Below, one piece after another: positions 18,706 through 27,986 of a stretch of 64,000 nucleotides of DNA. The stretch's first letter is position 1. Every line of letters starts with the position of its first letter. The stretch comes from CAVYXZ01 sp963772595 (lineage in GTDB: Bacteria > Chloroflexota > Anaerolineae > Aggregatilineales > Phototrophicaceae): NCBI GenBank assembly GCA_963772595.1, contig CAVYXZ010000010.1, positions 1 to 64,000 on the forward strand, read 5' to 3'. Both the position numbers and the translations under genes were made by a program. Below the pieces are notes generated by a model, which was not told the DNA's origin, did no database searches, and worked only from the letters and a program-made list of their open reading frames with translations.

Positions 18706-19629
18706 ATGATCGACCCCACCAAGCTGCAAGCATTCTTGTTCGCAGCCCAGAGCCTGAGCTTTTCCGAGGCGGCACGTCATCTCAACCTGTCTCAGCCCAC
18801 CATCAGCCACCACATCAAAGGATTGGAGCAGGATTTTGGCATCGAATTGTTTGATCGCTCCGGCTCCAAACTCAAACTGACTGAGGCAGGCCATTTACTG
18901 CTCCCCTGGGCACGCCGCATCGTGCGCGAATCCATCGAAGTTCAGCAGATGATGGGGTCCATGCACGAGCGGATCGCCGGGCATATTCGGATCGCATGCA
19001 GCACGACCACAGGGAAATACATCCTGCCTCAATTCGCCGGTCGATTCCGTGCGCAGCACCCCAATGTGCAGATCTCGATCCTGGGCTGTACCCAGGTCAA
19101 CGTGGTTCCGCGTCTGCTCAGAGAAGAAGCGGATCTGGGCGTGGTCAGTTACGATGCCTGCGGCGGAGAGTTTGAATGTCAGGAATTCTTCGGCGACCAC
19201 ATCATCCTGATCGCTGCCTGCGATCATCCCTGGGCCGCGCGCGAGGACATTGACCTGCCCGAATTGCTGGACGTGCCATTTATCATGCGCGAAGAGACCT
19301 CCGGGACCCGCCGCGTGATGCTCGCCGAACTGGGAAAACATGACATCACCCTGGGTGACATGGACATCTTCCTGGAGGTCGGCAATGCGGAAGCCATCGT
19401 AAAGATGGTCGAGCTGAATTTCGGAGTCTCGTTTGTCTCCCGCAGCGCGGCGTCCTGGGCGATTAATAACGGTACAGTCGTTGAGGTGCCCGTTCATGGG
19501 ATTGACCTGCGGCATCAGATTTATATGATCCGTCCTGAAATGTACTCGGCAAATCGTGCGGTCGAAGCCTTCTGGGCCTTTGTTCACGATCCGGTAAACA
19601 CCGATCTCTTAAGGCTCCCAGAACGCTGA
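18706..19629 (+). CDS. LysR-family transcriptional regulator
   Basis: A 307-residue regulator: N-terminal HTH (AARHLNLSQPTISHHIKGLE, residues about 22-41), the linker KLTEAGHLLLPWA, then a type-2 periplasmic-binding effector domain. ATG 18706 has a GAGGA site eight bases upstream and starts the domain correctly; the longer open frame upstream is not used. It is divergent from the molybdenum hydroxylase genes, the classic LysR arrangement, so it probably regulates them. A hairpin terminator follows. Confidence 0.92.
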   Translation: MIDPTKLQAFLFAAQSLSFSEAARHLNLSQPTISHHIKGLEQDFGIELFDRSGSKLKLTEAGHLLLPWARRIVRESIEVQQMMGSMHERIAGHIRIACSTTTGKYILPQFAGRFRAQHPNVQISILGCTQVNVVPRLLREEADLGVVSYDACGGEFECQEFFGDHIILIAACDHPWAAREDIDLPELLDVPFIMREETSGTRRVMLAELGKHDITLGDMDIFLEVGNAEAIVKMVELNFGVSFVSRSAASWAINNGTVVEVPVHGIDLRHQIYMIRPEMYSANRAVEAFWAFVHDPVNTDLLRLPER

Positions 19630-19640
19630 TATGTAGTAAT

Positions 19641-19676
19641 GGGACAATGCCACCGGCCTAAATGTGGCATTGTCCC
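19641..19676. terminator. Bidirectional hairpin terminator
   Basis: A perfect 13-bp stem, GGGACAATGCCAC (19641-19653) with its complement (19664-19676), and a 10-base loop. It sits in the 55-bp gap between the convergent lysR and dsrE-like genes, so it can serve both. No long T-tract is present. Confidence 0.7.
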
Positions 19677-19684
19677 CGCGCTGC

Positions 19685-20062
19685 TTAGAAAGTGAAGGTG
19701 AGACCTGCCCCCTGCGCTTCGAGCAGGAAGGACGGCGCGCTCAGAATCTGCACGCCCTCGCGGACCTCTTCACGATCAATTCCTTTGTTCTCCAGTGCCA
19801 GTTCACAGAGGATGATCGTCCCCCCTTCGTCCATGATGGTATCGTACAGGTCCACAGGATCGGGCAGCCCCTTCAACTTCATGTCCCGGATTTTCTCCAG
19901 TTCGCCCTTCACCATCGCCTGAGCACCGCCAGGGCAGAAGAACAGAATTACCTGTTCGCCAATGCCCACGCCAGAAGCGCCCATAATCAACGTCGGCATG
20001 ACGTGCGGGGCATCGGCATGATTGCACATGACGACCATTTTGCCATTACTCATTTCAGTCAT
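19685..20062 (-). CDS. DsrE-family protein
   Basis: A 125-residue DsrE/DsrF-like alpha/beta protein (MVVMCNHADAPHV, GASGVGIGEQVILFF, GVQILSAPSFLL). DsrE proteins carry or sense persulfide sulfur together with TusA. ATG 20062 has GGGAG nine bases upstream and is preferred to the TTG at 20071. It contains cysteines in MCNH, FFCPGG and ILCEL, the last two being candidates for a sulfur-carrying residue. Last gene of the Qmo/Hdr-like operon, 28 bp after the QmoC-like gene, so it probably links sulfur transfer to that complex. Confidence 0.82.
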   Translation of the reverse strand: MTEMSNGKMVVMCNHADAPHVMPTLIMGASGVGIGEQVILFFCPGGAQAMVKGELEKIRDMKLKGLPDPVDLYDTIMDEGGTIILCELALENKGIDREEVREGVQILSAPSFLLEAQGAGLTFTF

Positions 20063-20090
20063 GACTTTCAACTCCCTTTAGGATTAACGA

Positions 20091-21248
20091 TCAGTCTGCA
20101 CCCGCAGAGACCAGCCCGGTCGAGGGGCGTTCTTCTGCGGCGCGTTCTTTAACTCGCTCAAGATAGAGTGCCAGCGGGCGATAGATCAGGTGCGACCATT
20201 TGCCAATACCGACCTCGGTATCCAGCATCGCCACCATCGCCATAACGTGAATGGTGTAGATGAGATAGGTGGGCCAGGCCCAACCCGCATAGCGGAAGAT
20301 ATGCACCATGATGCCCGTGACCGCCCCGGTCAGAATAAAGGCCGGGAAGAGCCAGTCGGTATGATGCGAGAAGCGGTGCATCTGCTCTTTTTTGCGCAGC
20401 CGCCCGATGATCGCCTCCGACGAGGCATAGATCAGCACGACGGTGGCGTAGTAACCCAGCCAGCGCTGTGGATGATAGATTGGATAGATCGCATCCGTCT
20501 GGAACCAGCCCAGCAAGCCCACCACCAGGACCAGCATGGTGAGATAGCCCGACATCAGCAGCAGATGATTGCGCCAGCGCCGTGTCTGTTGGGCTTCGCC
20601 ACAGGCCCGCCAGCGTCTCTGGGTAAAGAAGTGGACCAGAAAGGTCTTGAACTCCGTCGCGTAAATCGAAAGCGGCACCGGCTCGGACGGCTTCATAATC
20701 AGCCGGTGCATCCGCAGCGCGCTCTTTGCCAGCCGGTAGCCCAGATAGGCGAAGTGGAGCAGGACCAGCGCCCAGACCAACGCGACCGGCGCAAAGCTGT
20801 TCAGGGCAACGTGATCGGTCACGATATTCTGACCGCCCGTTACCACGTGATAGATCACCAGCAGAATCAGCACCAGGACCACGTAGCGCAGGACCGTGAA
20901 CGCCACCGCTTTGCCAGAGGTGTACAGCCGCGCGCCCTGTCCGGATTCATCATACTGGGCTGTCACCCAACGCCGGATCGCCATCATAGTCTCGGCGGGT
21001 TCGGCTCCTCTAGGGCAGGTCTCCGTACACTGGCCGCAGTAATAACACTGCCAGGGATCACTGCTTTCCAGAATGCGGTCTTTCAGTCCGAGCTGCGCCA
21101 GCCGCACCATATCGCGCGGGAAGGGATGCTTGTCGCTCGTCAGCGGGCAGATCGCGGTGCAGGTGCCGCAGTTGAAGCAGGCTTCAGTATTGATCGCACC
21201 ATATTCCTTAAGTTCTTTGAGGAAGTTCAGATCAACACGCTGACTCAT
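20091..21248 (-). CDS. QmoC-like protein: HdrC-type ferredoxin fused to HdrE/NarI-like membrane domain
   Basis: 385 residues. The N-terminal HdrC-like part carries two [4Fe-4S] motifs, CFNCGTCTAICP and CYYCGQCTETCP. The C-terminal part has about five to six membrane helices with several histidines that could bind haem b (MHRFSHHTDW, IHVMAMVAML). This fusion and length are those of QmoC, which connects a Qmo/Hdr complex to the quinone pool. ATG 21248 has GGAGG seven bases upstream and overlaps the preceding stop (ATGA). In sulfate reducers QmoABC feeds electrons to APS reductase; no aprAB is seen here, so the partner is unknown. Confidence 0.85.
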   Translation of the reverse strand: MSQRVDLNFLKELKEYGAINTEACFNCGTCTAICPLTSDKHPFPRDMVRLAQLGLKDRILESSDPWQCYYCGQCTETCPRGAEPAETMMAIRRWVTAQYDESGQGARLYTSGKAVAFTVLRYVVLVLILLVIYHVVTGGQNIVTDHVALNSFAPVALVWALVLLHFAYLGYRLAKSALRMHRLIMKPSEPVPLSIYATEFKTFLVHFFTQRRWRACGEAQQTRRWRNHLLLMSGYLTMLVLVVGLLGWFQTDAIYPIYHPQRWLGYYATVVLIYASSEAIIGRLRKKEQMHRFSHHTDWLFPAFILTGAVTGIMVHIFRYAGWAWPTYLIYTIHVMAMVAMLDTEVGIGKWSHLIYRPLALYLERVKERAAEERPSTGLVSAGAD

Positions 21249-21550
21249 GCTTTCGCCTCCGGGGACATCTGGTACAGGTAGTATTCCCCACACATTCCGG
21301 TTTCCTCGACCAGGTTGTATTTCTTCATTGCGGTGATATGCCACAGCACCTCATGAGCGGGGAGTCCGGTCGCGGTCGCGACTTCCGGCACGGTTTTCGG
21401 GCCATCGCGCAGCACCTGGCATAGCTGCCTGCGAACCGCCTGCTGTTCTTTCAGATGTGTCTGCGTGCCTTCGACACTGGCTTTGTGCTGTTCGCGCAGT
21501 TGTTTGAGCATAGCGCTTCGTTTTCGAGCATCGACCGGCGTGGTCATCAT
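21245..21550 (-). CDS. Small winged-helix-like protein inside the Qmo-like operon
   Basis: About 101 residues. A basic, helical N-terminus (AMLKQLREQHKASVEGTQ) is followed by a helix-turn-helix-like segment (GPKTVPEVATATGLPAHEVLWHITAMKKYNLVEE). There is no signal or membrane segment. It may start at 21550 or 21547 (tandem ATGs behind GGAGG). It overlaps the QmoB-like stop upstream and the QmoC-like start downstream, so it is tightly coupled to both. Similar small proteins occur beside Hdr-like genes, but its function is unknown; it may be a regulator or an assembly/structural partner. Confidence 0.65.
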   Translation of the reverse strand: MMTTPVDARKRSAMLKQLREQHKASVEGTQTHLKEQQAVRRQLCQVLRDGPKTVPEVATATGLPAHEVLWHITAMKKYNLVEETGMCGEYYLYQMSPEAKA

Positions 21551-23576
21551 TCGACCTCCAGTTCTGCTATCGGTTCGACAATGGCGTCGATCATGGCGTC
21601 GTACTGGTCCAGGGTCCAACCCTGCAAGTCAATCGCATGGTTGGGGCAGGCGCTGACACAGACTCCACATCCGGCACAATTCGCAGGCGTCACCACTGCG
21701 TGCTGAACCTCATGACCGTCAAGCGATACGGTTGTCATCGTGATCGCGTCTTCATAACGGCAAACGGCGACGCATTCGCCACTGCCAGTGCAGAGCTCAG
21801 GATCGACATGCGCCACGAAGGGCTGCAATTCGACCCGGCCCTGGCTCAACAAGACGGCGACTTTCGACGCTGCTGCTGAGGCCGCTGCACAGCTTTCCTG
21901 AATGTTCATCGGTCCCTGCGCGGTCCCTGCCAGGACGATGCCGGGTACGGCAGTTTCGACCGGGCGCAGCTTTGGATGCACTTCCAGCAGGAAGCGATCC
22001 GTGCCCGCCGCGATCTTGAGCAGGTCGATGATGTCTTCAATCGGATTCGGCATCATGCCCACCGCCAGCACGACCAGGTCCACCGGCACGTCGATCTCTT
22101 CGCCCCAGGTCAGATGATCTTTGACCCTGACCAGCAGCGGAGTTGCTTCTCCATCAGTCGCGCGCATGACCTGCGGCGGCTCTTCGCCGTGAAAGCGCAG
22201 GAAGCGCACCATCTGTTTTGAAGCGTCCACGTAATAGTCCTCGTGGCCGCGCCCATAGGTGCGGATGTCTTCGTAGAAATCCACCACGTTGATCTCAGGG
22301 AAACGCTCGTGCAGCTCGTTGGCGACATGCAGCGTCGCCGTGCAGCAGACCCGCGAGCAGTAATTGTTCACCTGACCGTCGGGCTGCGGGCTGTGAATGC
22401 CTTCGATCTGGCGGCTGCCTACACAGTGGATCAAGGCGATGTTGCCGACGGGTCGGCCATTGTATTGCAGCGCCTGACTGTCGCTCTGGGCCAGCAAGCG
22501 GACGAACTGCGGCAGGGTCATGACCTCGGCGAATTCGCCATAGCCATACTCCCCTTCTGGCGGCTCGTAGGGCTTGAAACCGGTGGCGACGACAATCGCG
22601 CCTGCGTTGATCTCGATGGTTTCCGGCTCGGCGTCCAGATCGATACCGCCGTGATTGAACTGCTGACAGGCACCGCAGCGCGTACAGTGCGCCCAGTCGA
22701 TGGCCGGGGTTGCGGGATAAGCGCCTGGGTAGGCGCGGTAGATCGCCTTGCGACTGCTCAGGCCGTAGTTGAACTCGTCCGGCACGTTCTCCGGGCAGAC
22801 AGCCATCGCCTCTTCAACGTGGGCAAAGTCATCGCTCACGCCGCGCGGCTGCTGGCGTACCTGGATGTAGAAATCGCCGACGTAACCCCGCACACCGACC
22901 ACGTCCGCATTCGTCCGCACCGTAATCAGCGGATGCGCCGTCACCTGGTCGATCAACTGGTGCAGCAGCACACGGGCGGGTTGTCCCGTCGGGAATACCG
23001 ATTCAAGCTGCGCGACGTGCCCGCCCAGGAAGGGTGACTTTTCGATCAAGCTGACGCGAATGCCCCTTCGGGCGATGTCCAGCGCCGAGCGCAGCCCGGC
23101 CACTCCGCCGCCGATTACCAGGGCGTGCCGCTCCGCGCTCAGCCGGATAGGATCTAGCGGCGTGAGCAGGCGCGCTTTGGCGATTCCCGCCTTCATCAGG
23201 CGAATGGCTTTTTCGGTGGCCGACTCTTTATCATCGTGGTGAACCCAGCTGGCTTGCTCGCGCAGGCCGACGTGATGATACAGATAGGGATTCAGGCCAG
23301 CGCGGCTCACTGCTGCTCGAAAGGTGCGCTCATGCAGTGCTGGCGCACACGCGCCGATGACCACACGATTGACGCCGCGTTCCTGAATGTCCGCCTGGAG
23401 GATCGACTGACCGGCATCCGAGCACATGGACATATCGGTGCGGGACACCACGACGTTCGGCAACGCGCCCAGCGTTCGTGCGACCCGCTCACAATCTACG
23501 ACATCGCTGATATTGCCACCGCAGTAGCAGGTGTAAACACTTCCGATACGACACCATTGGCTTTGTCATCAGGCAT
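21547..23576 (-). CDS. HdrA/QmoB-like flavoprotein, one frameshift
   Basis: About 676 residues. The N-terminus TCYCGGNISDVVDCERVA leads to IGACAPALHERTF. Then come the FAD site ALVIGGGVAGLRSALDIA, an inserted ferredoxin-like segment (CTRCGACQQF), HCVGSRQ, CSRVCC, a GTAQGPMNIQES segment, and two C-terminal [4Fe-4S] motifs (CTGSGECVAVCR, CAGCGVCVSACP). The frame breaks at the AAA run 23535-23537. Corrected, the start is ATG 23576 with GAGAGAGGA seven bases upstream. QmoB usually ends in an MvhD domain; here that domain is a separate gene (24907). It would transfer or bifurcate electrons with the QmoA-like partner. Confidence 0.85.
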
Positions 23577-23593
23577 GGACCAATCCTCTCTCT

Positions 23594-24895
23594 TCATGCC
23601 ATGCTGCCACGCCGTCCGCCAGACCCGTGCCAGATAGGCTGCGGTTTCTGCCGCCGCCGCGCTCGCCATCACGATGCTGTCCACAATGTCCATCGGTCCT
23701 GCAGCGGTCCCGGTCACAAAAATGCCGGGTTGATCCGTCATACAGGGCGACAGGTTCGGCGAAGGGATCGCCGCAAAACCATCTGCGCTGATCGGCACGT
23801 GGTACAACTGGCGTGGATCATAGGCGGGCAGCATGCCGCCGGACAGCACCACCAGATCGTGGACACGTTCCACAACGCTCGATCCTTCTTCGATCAATTC
23901 GACGCGAACGACCGGGTATTGCTGCTCATCTTCAGTGATTTGGGCGACCTTAGCCTTTGACAAACTGGATGCCCATCGCCTGGGCATTCTGGTAAAACTG
24001 CTCATAGCCTTTGCCAAAGGTGCGGATGTCCATGTAGTAGATAGTAATGTCGGCCAGCGGCAGTGTCCCGGACAGCAGCATCGCCTGTTTGATGGCGTAC
24101 ATGCAGCAGATGCGCGAGCAGTATTCCACGCCAAGCGTTTTATCCCGCGAACCTGCGCACTGCACATAGGCGATTGAGTCGGGTTCCTTGCCATCGGAGG
24201 GACGCAGGACATGCCCGTAAGGCCCGGTCGGCGCGAGCAGGCGTTCCATCATCAGCGCGTCGATCACATTGAGCAGTTGACCGGCCCCGTATTCTTTTTT
24301 GGCGTCGGTCGGCGTGAGCTGGAAGCCGGTCGCCAGCACAATCGCGCTCGTTTCGATCTCGATGTCTTCCGGCATCTGCGTGAAGTCAATCGCATCGACC
24401 GGGCAGACTTTTTCGCATTTGCCGCAGAACAGGCAGTGATCAATGTCGATGACAGCTTTCTGCGGTACCGCAGTCGAAAACGGCACCCGGACCGCTCGCA
24501 CTGCGCCCAGGTCCCGGTCAAATGCTGAAGGCAAATCAATCGGGCAGGCATACTCGCACTGGCGGCAGCCCGTGCATAAATCCTCCTGCACGTAGCGCGG
24601 CTTTTTCTGCACCTGGACATGGTACGCCGCCGTTTTCGGAGACCGCCTGCACGTCGCAGTAGGTCAGCAGGTGAATATTGTCGTGATGGGCAACCGCCGA
24701 CATTTTCGGGGTCGTGATACAGCTGCAGCAATCGAGCGTCGGGAAAACCTTGCTAAGGGTAATCATCTTACCGCCGATGCTGGCTTCCTTTTCCACCAGC
24801 GCGACCTGGTAACCCTGGTCCGCCAGGTCGAGGGCCGTTTGCATCCCGGCGATCCCGCCGCCAACGACCAGAGCATCTACTTGTAGTCTATTCAT
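23594..24895 (-). CDS. HdrA/QmoA-like flavoprotein, at least two frameshifts
   Basis: FAD-binding N-terminus ALVVGGGIAGMQTALDLADQ, then the cysteine cluster LDCCSCITTPKM. Ferredoxin motifs CTGCRQCEYACP and CLFCGKCEKVCP follow, then CAGSRDK, CSRICCMYAIKQA and the C-terminal GTAAGPMDIVDSI. Frames change near 24627 and near 23951. Estimated length of about 434 residues fits QmoA. ATG 24895 (GAGAGG site) is chosen over TTG 24910. The end is uncertain: the last frame runs on past the QmoB-like start to 23496, while a one-base shift gives TGA at 23594. It forms the flavin core of the Qmo-like complex. Confidence 0.82.
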
Positions 24896-24906
24896 AGCCT
24901 GACCTC

Positions 24907-25335
24907 TCAATGCGCTGTGACGAGTTCACCTTGAACCGGCCCGATGTCCTGCAACAGCGTGTTCATTCCGGCGACTTCCTTCAAGAAGGCTTTGGTGCAT
25001 ACCGTGCAGATCGCCACCAATCGCAACCGGCGGGTGTCGATGCCACGTTCGGTCAAGAGGGGATAGACGCGGTTGATAATTTCAGCCGTGCGCTCGGCCC
25101 CACCCTTATAGGGGCAGTCGGTGCCGCTGTACATGACCAGGATGGCATCGATCCCGCGCTCGAACGTTCGCAGATAAAAGCCCTCTGGGAACATCGCCGG
25201 GCACACGACCGGCAGAATGTAGGTGTTCGCGGCGTAATCGGTATGGAGCTGTCCAACCGAGTCCGCGCCAGCGTAGCCACCGGATAGCGTCGCCAGGATA
25301 AGGATCTTGCTCTGTGCCGGTGTGCCCATATCCAT
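24907..25335 (-). CDS. MvhD/hydrogenase iron-sulfur subunit-like protein
   Basis: A 142-residue protein matching the MvhD/FlpD domain: AANTYILPVVCP, ILVMYSGTDCPYKGGAERT, then ICTVCTKAF. It is predicted to bind a [2Fe-2S] cluster through cysteines in DCPYKGG and ICTVC. In QmoB and in methanogen MvhD this domain passes electrons to the HdrA flavin. ATG 25335 has AAGGAG seven bases upstream. It lies 12 bp after tusA and 11 bp before the QmoA-like gene in one operon. Confidence 0.82.
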   Translation of the reverse strand: MDMGTPAQSKILILATLSGGYAGADSVGQLHTDYAANTYILPVVCPAMFPEGFYLRTFERGIDAILVMYSGTDCPYKGGAERTAEIINRVYPLLTERGIDTRRLRLVAICTVCTKAFLKEVAGMNTLLQDIGPVQGELVTAH

Positions 25336-25346
25336 CAGAGACTCCT

Positions 25347-25601
25347 TTATTTCAGCCGCTTGAGGAAAATCCGGTCATAGCCGTCGGCAGTGATCGCGCC
25401 GAGAAACTCGTGACCCACCTTCTGCGCCCATTTCGGAATATCCTCTTTGGTGCGTGGGTCGCCCGACCAGATTTCAAGCACTTCGCCGACTTTGATCGTG
25501 CCGATGCCTTTCTTGGCTTCGAGCAGGGGGCCAGGGCAGGCGCTGCCGCGCGCATCAACCACTTTCACAGCCTCAAGTGTTGTCAGGTCCATATCGGTCA
25601 T
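25347..25601 (-). CDS. TusA/SirA-family sulfur carrier protein
   Basis: An 84-residue protein with the diagnostic CPGP motif (DARGSACPGPLLEAKKGI). The Cys carries persulfide sulfur in TusA proteins. The C-terminal part (GDPRTKEDIPKWAQKVGHE) is typical. Its ATG overlaps the ArsR stop by four bases. With DsrE at the other end of the operon it suggests that persulfide transfer feeds or modulates the Hdr/Qmo-like complex. Confidence 0.92.
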   Translation of the reverse strand: MTDMDLTTLEAVKVVDARGSACPGPLLEAKKGIGTIKVGEVLEIWSGDPRTKEDIPKWAQKVGHEFLGAITADGYDRIFLKRLK

Positions 25602-25918
25602 TCTGCTACACTCCTTTTTTTCACTATTGAAGCGGCGTCTTCAACCATGCACGGGAGAGGACATCCAGCCAGGGAGTCGCGTACAAGGCGGTAATAAATG
25701 GCATTCCCTTCCCGGCGCGATTCCAGAATGCCGCGTGCCTGCATGAGTCGCAGGTGCTGCGATGTGTTCTGTAACGAGGCATCAATAGCCGAAGCGATCT
25801 CGCCGACGGAGCATTCCTGTTCAACCAGGGTCCACAGGATGAGCAGGCGGTTCGGATTTCCGAATATCCTGCATAAGGCACTCTGCTGCCGGGCCAACTC
25901 ATGAAGCTCCGCGTCCAC
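25598..25918 (-). CDS. ArsR-family transcriptional regulator
   Basis: A 106-residue winged-helix protein: CRIFGNPNRLLILWTL, the recognition region VGEIASAIDASLQNTSQHLRLMQARGILESRREGN, then IYYRLV. The C-terminal part has a Cys pair (AGCPLPCMVE), and another Cys is in QECSV, so it could sense sulfane sulfur or redox state (inference). Start is GTG 25918. First gene of the Qmo/TusA/DsrE operon and probably its own repressor; a dyad (25939-25959) lies just upstream. Confidence 0.9.
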   Translation of the reverse strand: MDAELHELARQQSALCRIFGNPNRLLILWTLVEQECSVGEIASAIDASLQNTSQHLRLMQARGILESRREGNAIYYRLVRDSLAGCPLPCMVEDAASIVKKRSVAE

Positions 25919-25938
25919 AGTTGTTCACCCACTTCACT

Positions 25939-25959
25939 ACTTAATGGATTTCTTTAAGT
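25939..25959. promoter_or_regulatory. Candidate ArsR operator dyad
   Basis: ACTTAA (25939-25944), nine bases, TTAAGT (25954-25959): a perfect 6-bp inverted repeat about 20 bp upstream of the ArsR start codon. The position suits autorepression. The arms are short and AT-rich, so chance cannot be excluded. Confidence 0.4.
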
Positions 25960-26062
25960 CTAGGGCATCGCAAGCCGGCACGTAAGTGAAATAAATCACA
26001 ATGGATATTCAATCCGCCTATGAGGAGGTATAGATGATTTCGATACCCGCTTTCATTGCCAA

Positions 26063-26091
26063 CAAAAAATCCCCTTGAGTTCAAGGGGATT
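26063..26091 (-). terminator. Rho-independent terminator of the SDR-ADH operon
   Basis: A perfect 11-bp stem AATCCCCTTGA/TCAAGGGGATT with a 2-base loop (26068-26091). On the minus strand it runs into six T residues (26064-26069). It begins 28 bp beyond the stop of the leftward alcohol dehydrogenase. Confidence 0.88.
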
Positions 26092-26118
26092 TGCCATTCG
26101 GGAGTGGATGTACGGGTT

Positions 26119-27126
26119 TTAGAAGGTGAACTGCACTTTCATGCGCTTCGGGTCTTTCTCGGCAAGGTCCATCCCCTCGCGGAAATCAGCCAGCGGCAGC
26201 CGGTGTGAGATCAACGGCTCCACCTGAACCGCGCCGTTCTTAATCAAAGCGAGGGCCTGCGGGAAGGTGCGATTCACGGCAAAACTGCCGATGATCGTCA
26301 GATCACGCCGGAACACCTCGTAGGCCGGGAACTTCACAAAGCTACCCTGCGGCGTGACGCCAAAGACCCAGACCCTGCCGCGCGGCCTGACATAGGCGAA
26401 AGTCCCTTCGAGCACTGCGGGGATGCCTGTCGCATCGACCACAATGTCAAAGCCATCCGTTTCCAGGGCTTTCAAAGCTGCCGCCTGCTGCAAATCTGCG
26501 ATGACCGTCTCAGTTGCGCCAAGCTGCTGCACCAGGTCCAGGCGTCCGGGCACAACGTCGCTTACCACAACACGTGCGGCACCGGCCTGCTTCAGCCCCT
26601 GCGCGACCAGGCAGCCCATCGGTCCCGCGCCAAAGACCAGCGCACTGTCCCCTGGCTGCACGGCCACTCGTTTCAAGCCCCAGACCACACAGGCCAGCGG
26701 TTCCACCAGAGCTGCCGCCGCATAGGACAGATCGCCGATAGCGAAGACGTTCCCTTCCGGCGCGAGGACGTAGTCAGCGAAAGCGCCGTTTTGTGTCACG
26801 CCAATCGCGCGCAGGTTCAGACATTGATTCGGCTCGTTCCGCTGGCAGAATCGGCAGCGATTGCAGGGGATATTCGGATCCGCCGTCACCCGGTCGCCGA
26901 CGTGGAAGTTACGAACTTTGTCGCCCACCGCTACGACCTCGCCGCTGAACTCATGCCCTGGAATCAGCGGATAAGTCGCTTCGTACTCGCCTTTGAAGAT
27001 GTGCAAATCGGTCCCGCAGATTCCGGCAGCCTGAACCCGAATCAGCACTTCCTCAGGTCCAGGGACGGGTTGCGGCGCTTCAATGACTCTGGCCTCGCCT
27101 GGACGTTCAATTTGAGCCGCTTTCAT
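26119..27126 (-). CDS. Zinc-dependent medium-chain alcohol/polyol dehydrogenase
   Basis: 335 residues, MDR family. The catalytic zinc region has GICGTDLHIFKGE and GHEFSGEVVAVG. The structural zinc cysteines are in CNRCRFCQRNEPNQC. The Rossmann segment is ALVFGAGPMGCLVAQG. It is closest in pattern to sorbitol/threonine-type dehydrogenases acting on a polyol or hydroxy acid with NAD(P). It follows the SDR gene by 15 bp and shares a terminator with it, so the two may catalyse successive oxidations. The start has GAGGAG 11 bases upstream. Confidence 0.9.
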   Translation of the reverse strand: MKAAQIERPGEARVIEAPQPVPGPEEVLIRVQAAGICGTDLHIFKGEYEATYPLIPGHEFSGEVVAVGDKVRNFHVGDRVTADPNIPCNRCRFCQRNEPNQCLNLRAIGVTQNGAFADYVLAPEGNVFAIGDLSYAAAALVEPLACVVWGLKRVAVQPGDSALVFGAGPMGCLVAQGLKQAGAARVVVSDVVPGRLDLVQQLGATETVIADLQQAAALKALETDGFDIVVDATGIPAVLEGTFAYVRPRGRVWVFGVTPQGSFVKFPAYEVFRRDLTIIGSFAVNRTFPQALALIKNGAVQVEPLISHRLPLADFREGMDLAEKDPKRMKVQFTF

Positions 27127-27141
27127 GATGCGTGTACTCCT

Positions 27142-27952
27142 CTACCAGGCACAATACCCGCCGTCGATCACCAGATCGCTGCCGGTCATAAAATCTGAGG
27201 CTTCCGACGCCAGATACACGACCGCCCCCTGCAAATCGGTCACTTCGCCCATGCGGTGCATCGGCGTCAGCGCCATCCACTGAGGCAGCATCTCCTTGCC
27301 AATCGGCGTTTGCAGCAGATCATCCACCAGTTGGGTACGGGTATAGCCCGCGCTGATGCTGTTCACACACAGACCTCGCGGCGCCCATTCCGCCGCCAGA
27401 CTGCGCGTCAGGCTGGATCACGCCGGCCTTTGAGGCATTGTAGTGCGCCTGATTCTGCGGCGTATTGGACACATGCCCGGACATCGAGGCCATGTTGATG
27501 ATCTTGCCGTAGCCCGCTTCCAGCATGACGCGCGCTTCGGCCTGACAGCAGAGGAAGACGCCCTTCAGATTGACGTTCAGCATCTTGTCCCAATCCGCTT
27601 CGGGCATCGTTTCGGCATCCACCCACTGGCCGATCCCGGCGTTGTTCACCGCGATGTTCAACTGGCCCCACTGGCCGATCACCGTGTCTACCATCGCCTG
27701 CACCTGCTCCGCCTGGGTGACATCCACCTGAACGGCAATCGAATCGATTTGCTTCACCCGTAATTCCTCGGCGACAGCGGTGGCTGTCTCAAGCGACAGG
27801 TCAGCAACCGCGACAGCGGCTCCGGCTTCGCCCAGCGCGTGCGCATAAGCACGGCCAATGCCCTGCCCGCTCCCTGTCACCACAGCCACACGACCGTCCA
27901 GGCGAAAACGGTCGAGGATAGGTTTAGCATTCAAAACAGGATCATCTGGCAT
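27142..27952 (-). CDS. Short-chain dehydrogenase/reductase, one frameshift
   Basis: Classical SDR of about 269 residues: cofactor loop VTGSGQGIGRA, NNAGIG, and the catalytic Tyr-Lys in HYNASKAG, with DGGYCAW at the C-terminus. Its frame breaks at the GG pair 27411-27412, where the coding strand has one C too many. Corrected it reads QLTRSLAAEWAPRGLCVNSIS, exactly as expected. It probably oxidises a sugar or polyol together with the adjacent ADH. A decayed sugar-permease end lies just upstream, so this was once a sugar-use operon with its transporter. Confidence 0.9.
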
Positions 27953-27986
27953 GATTGTTCTACTTTCTATGACTTAATCAACGCAG

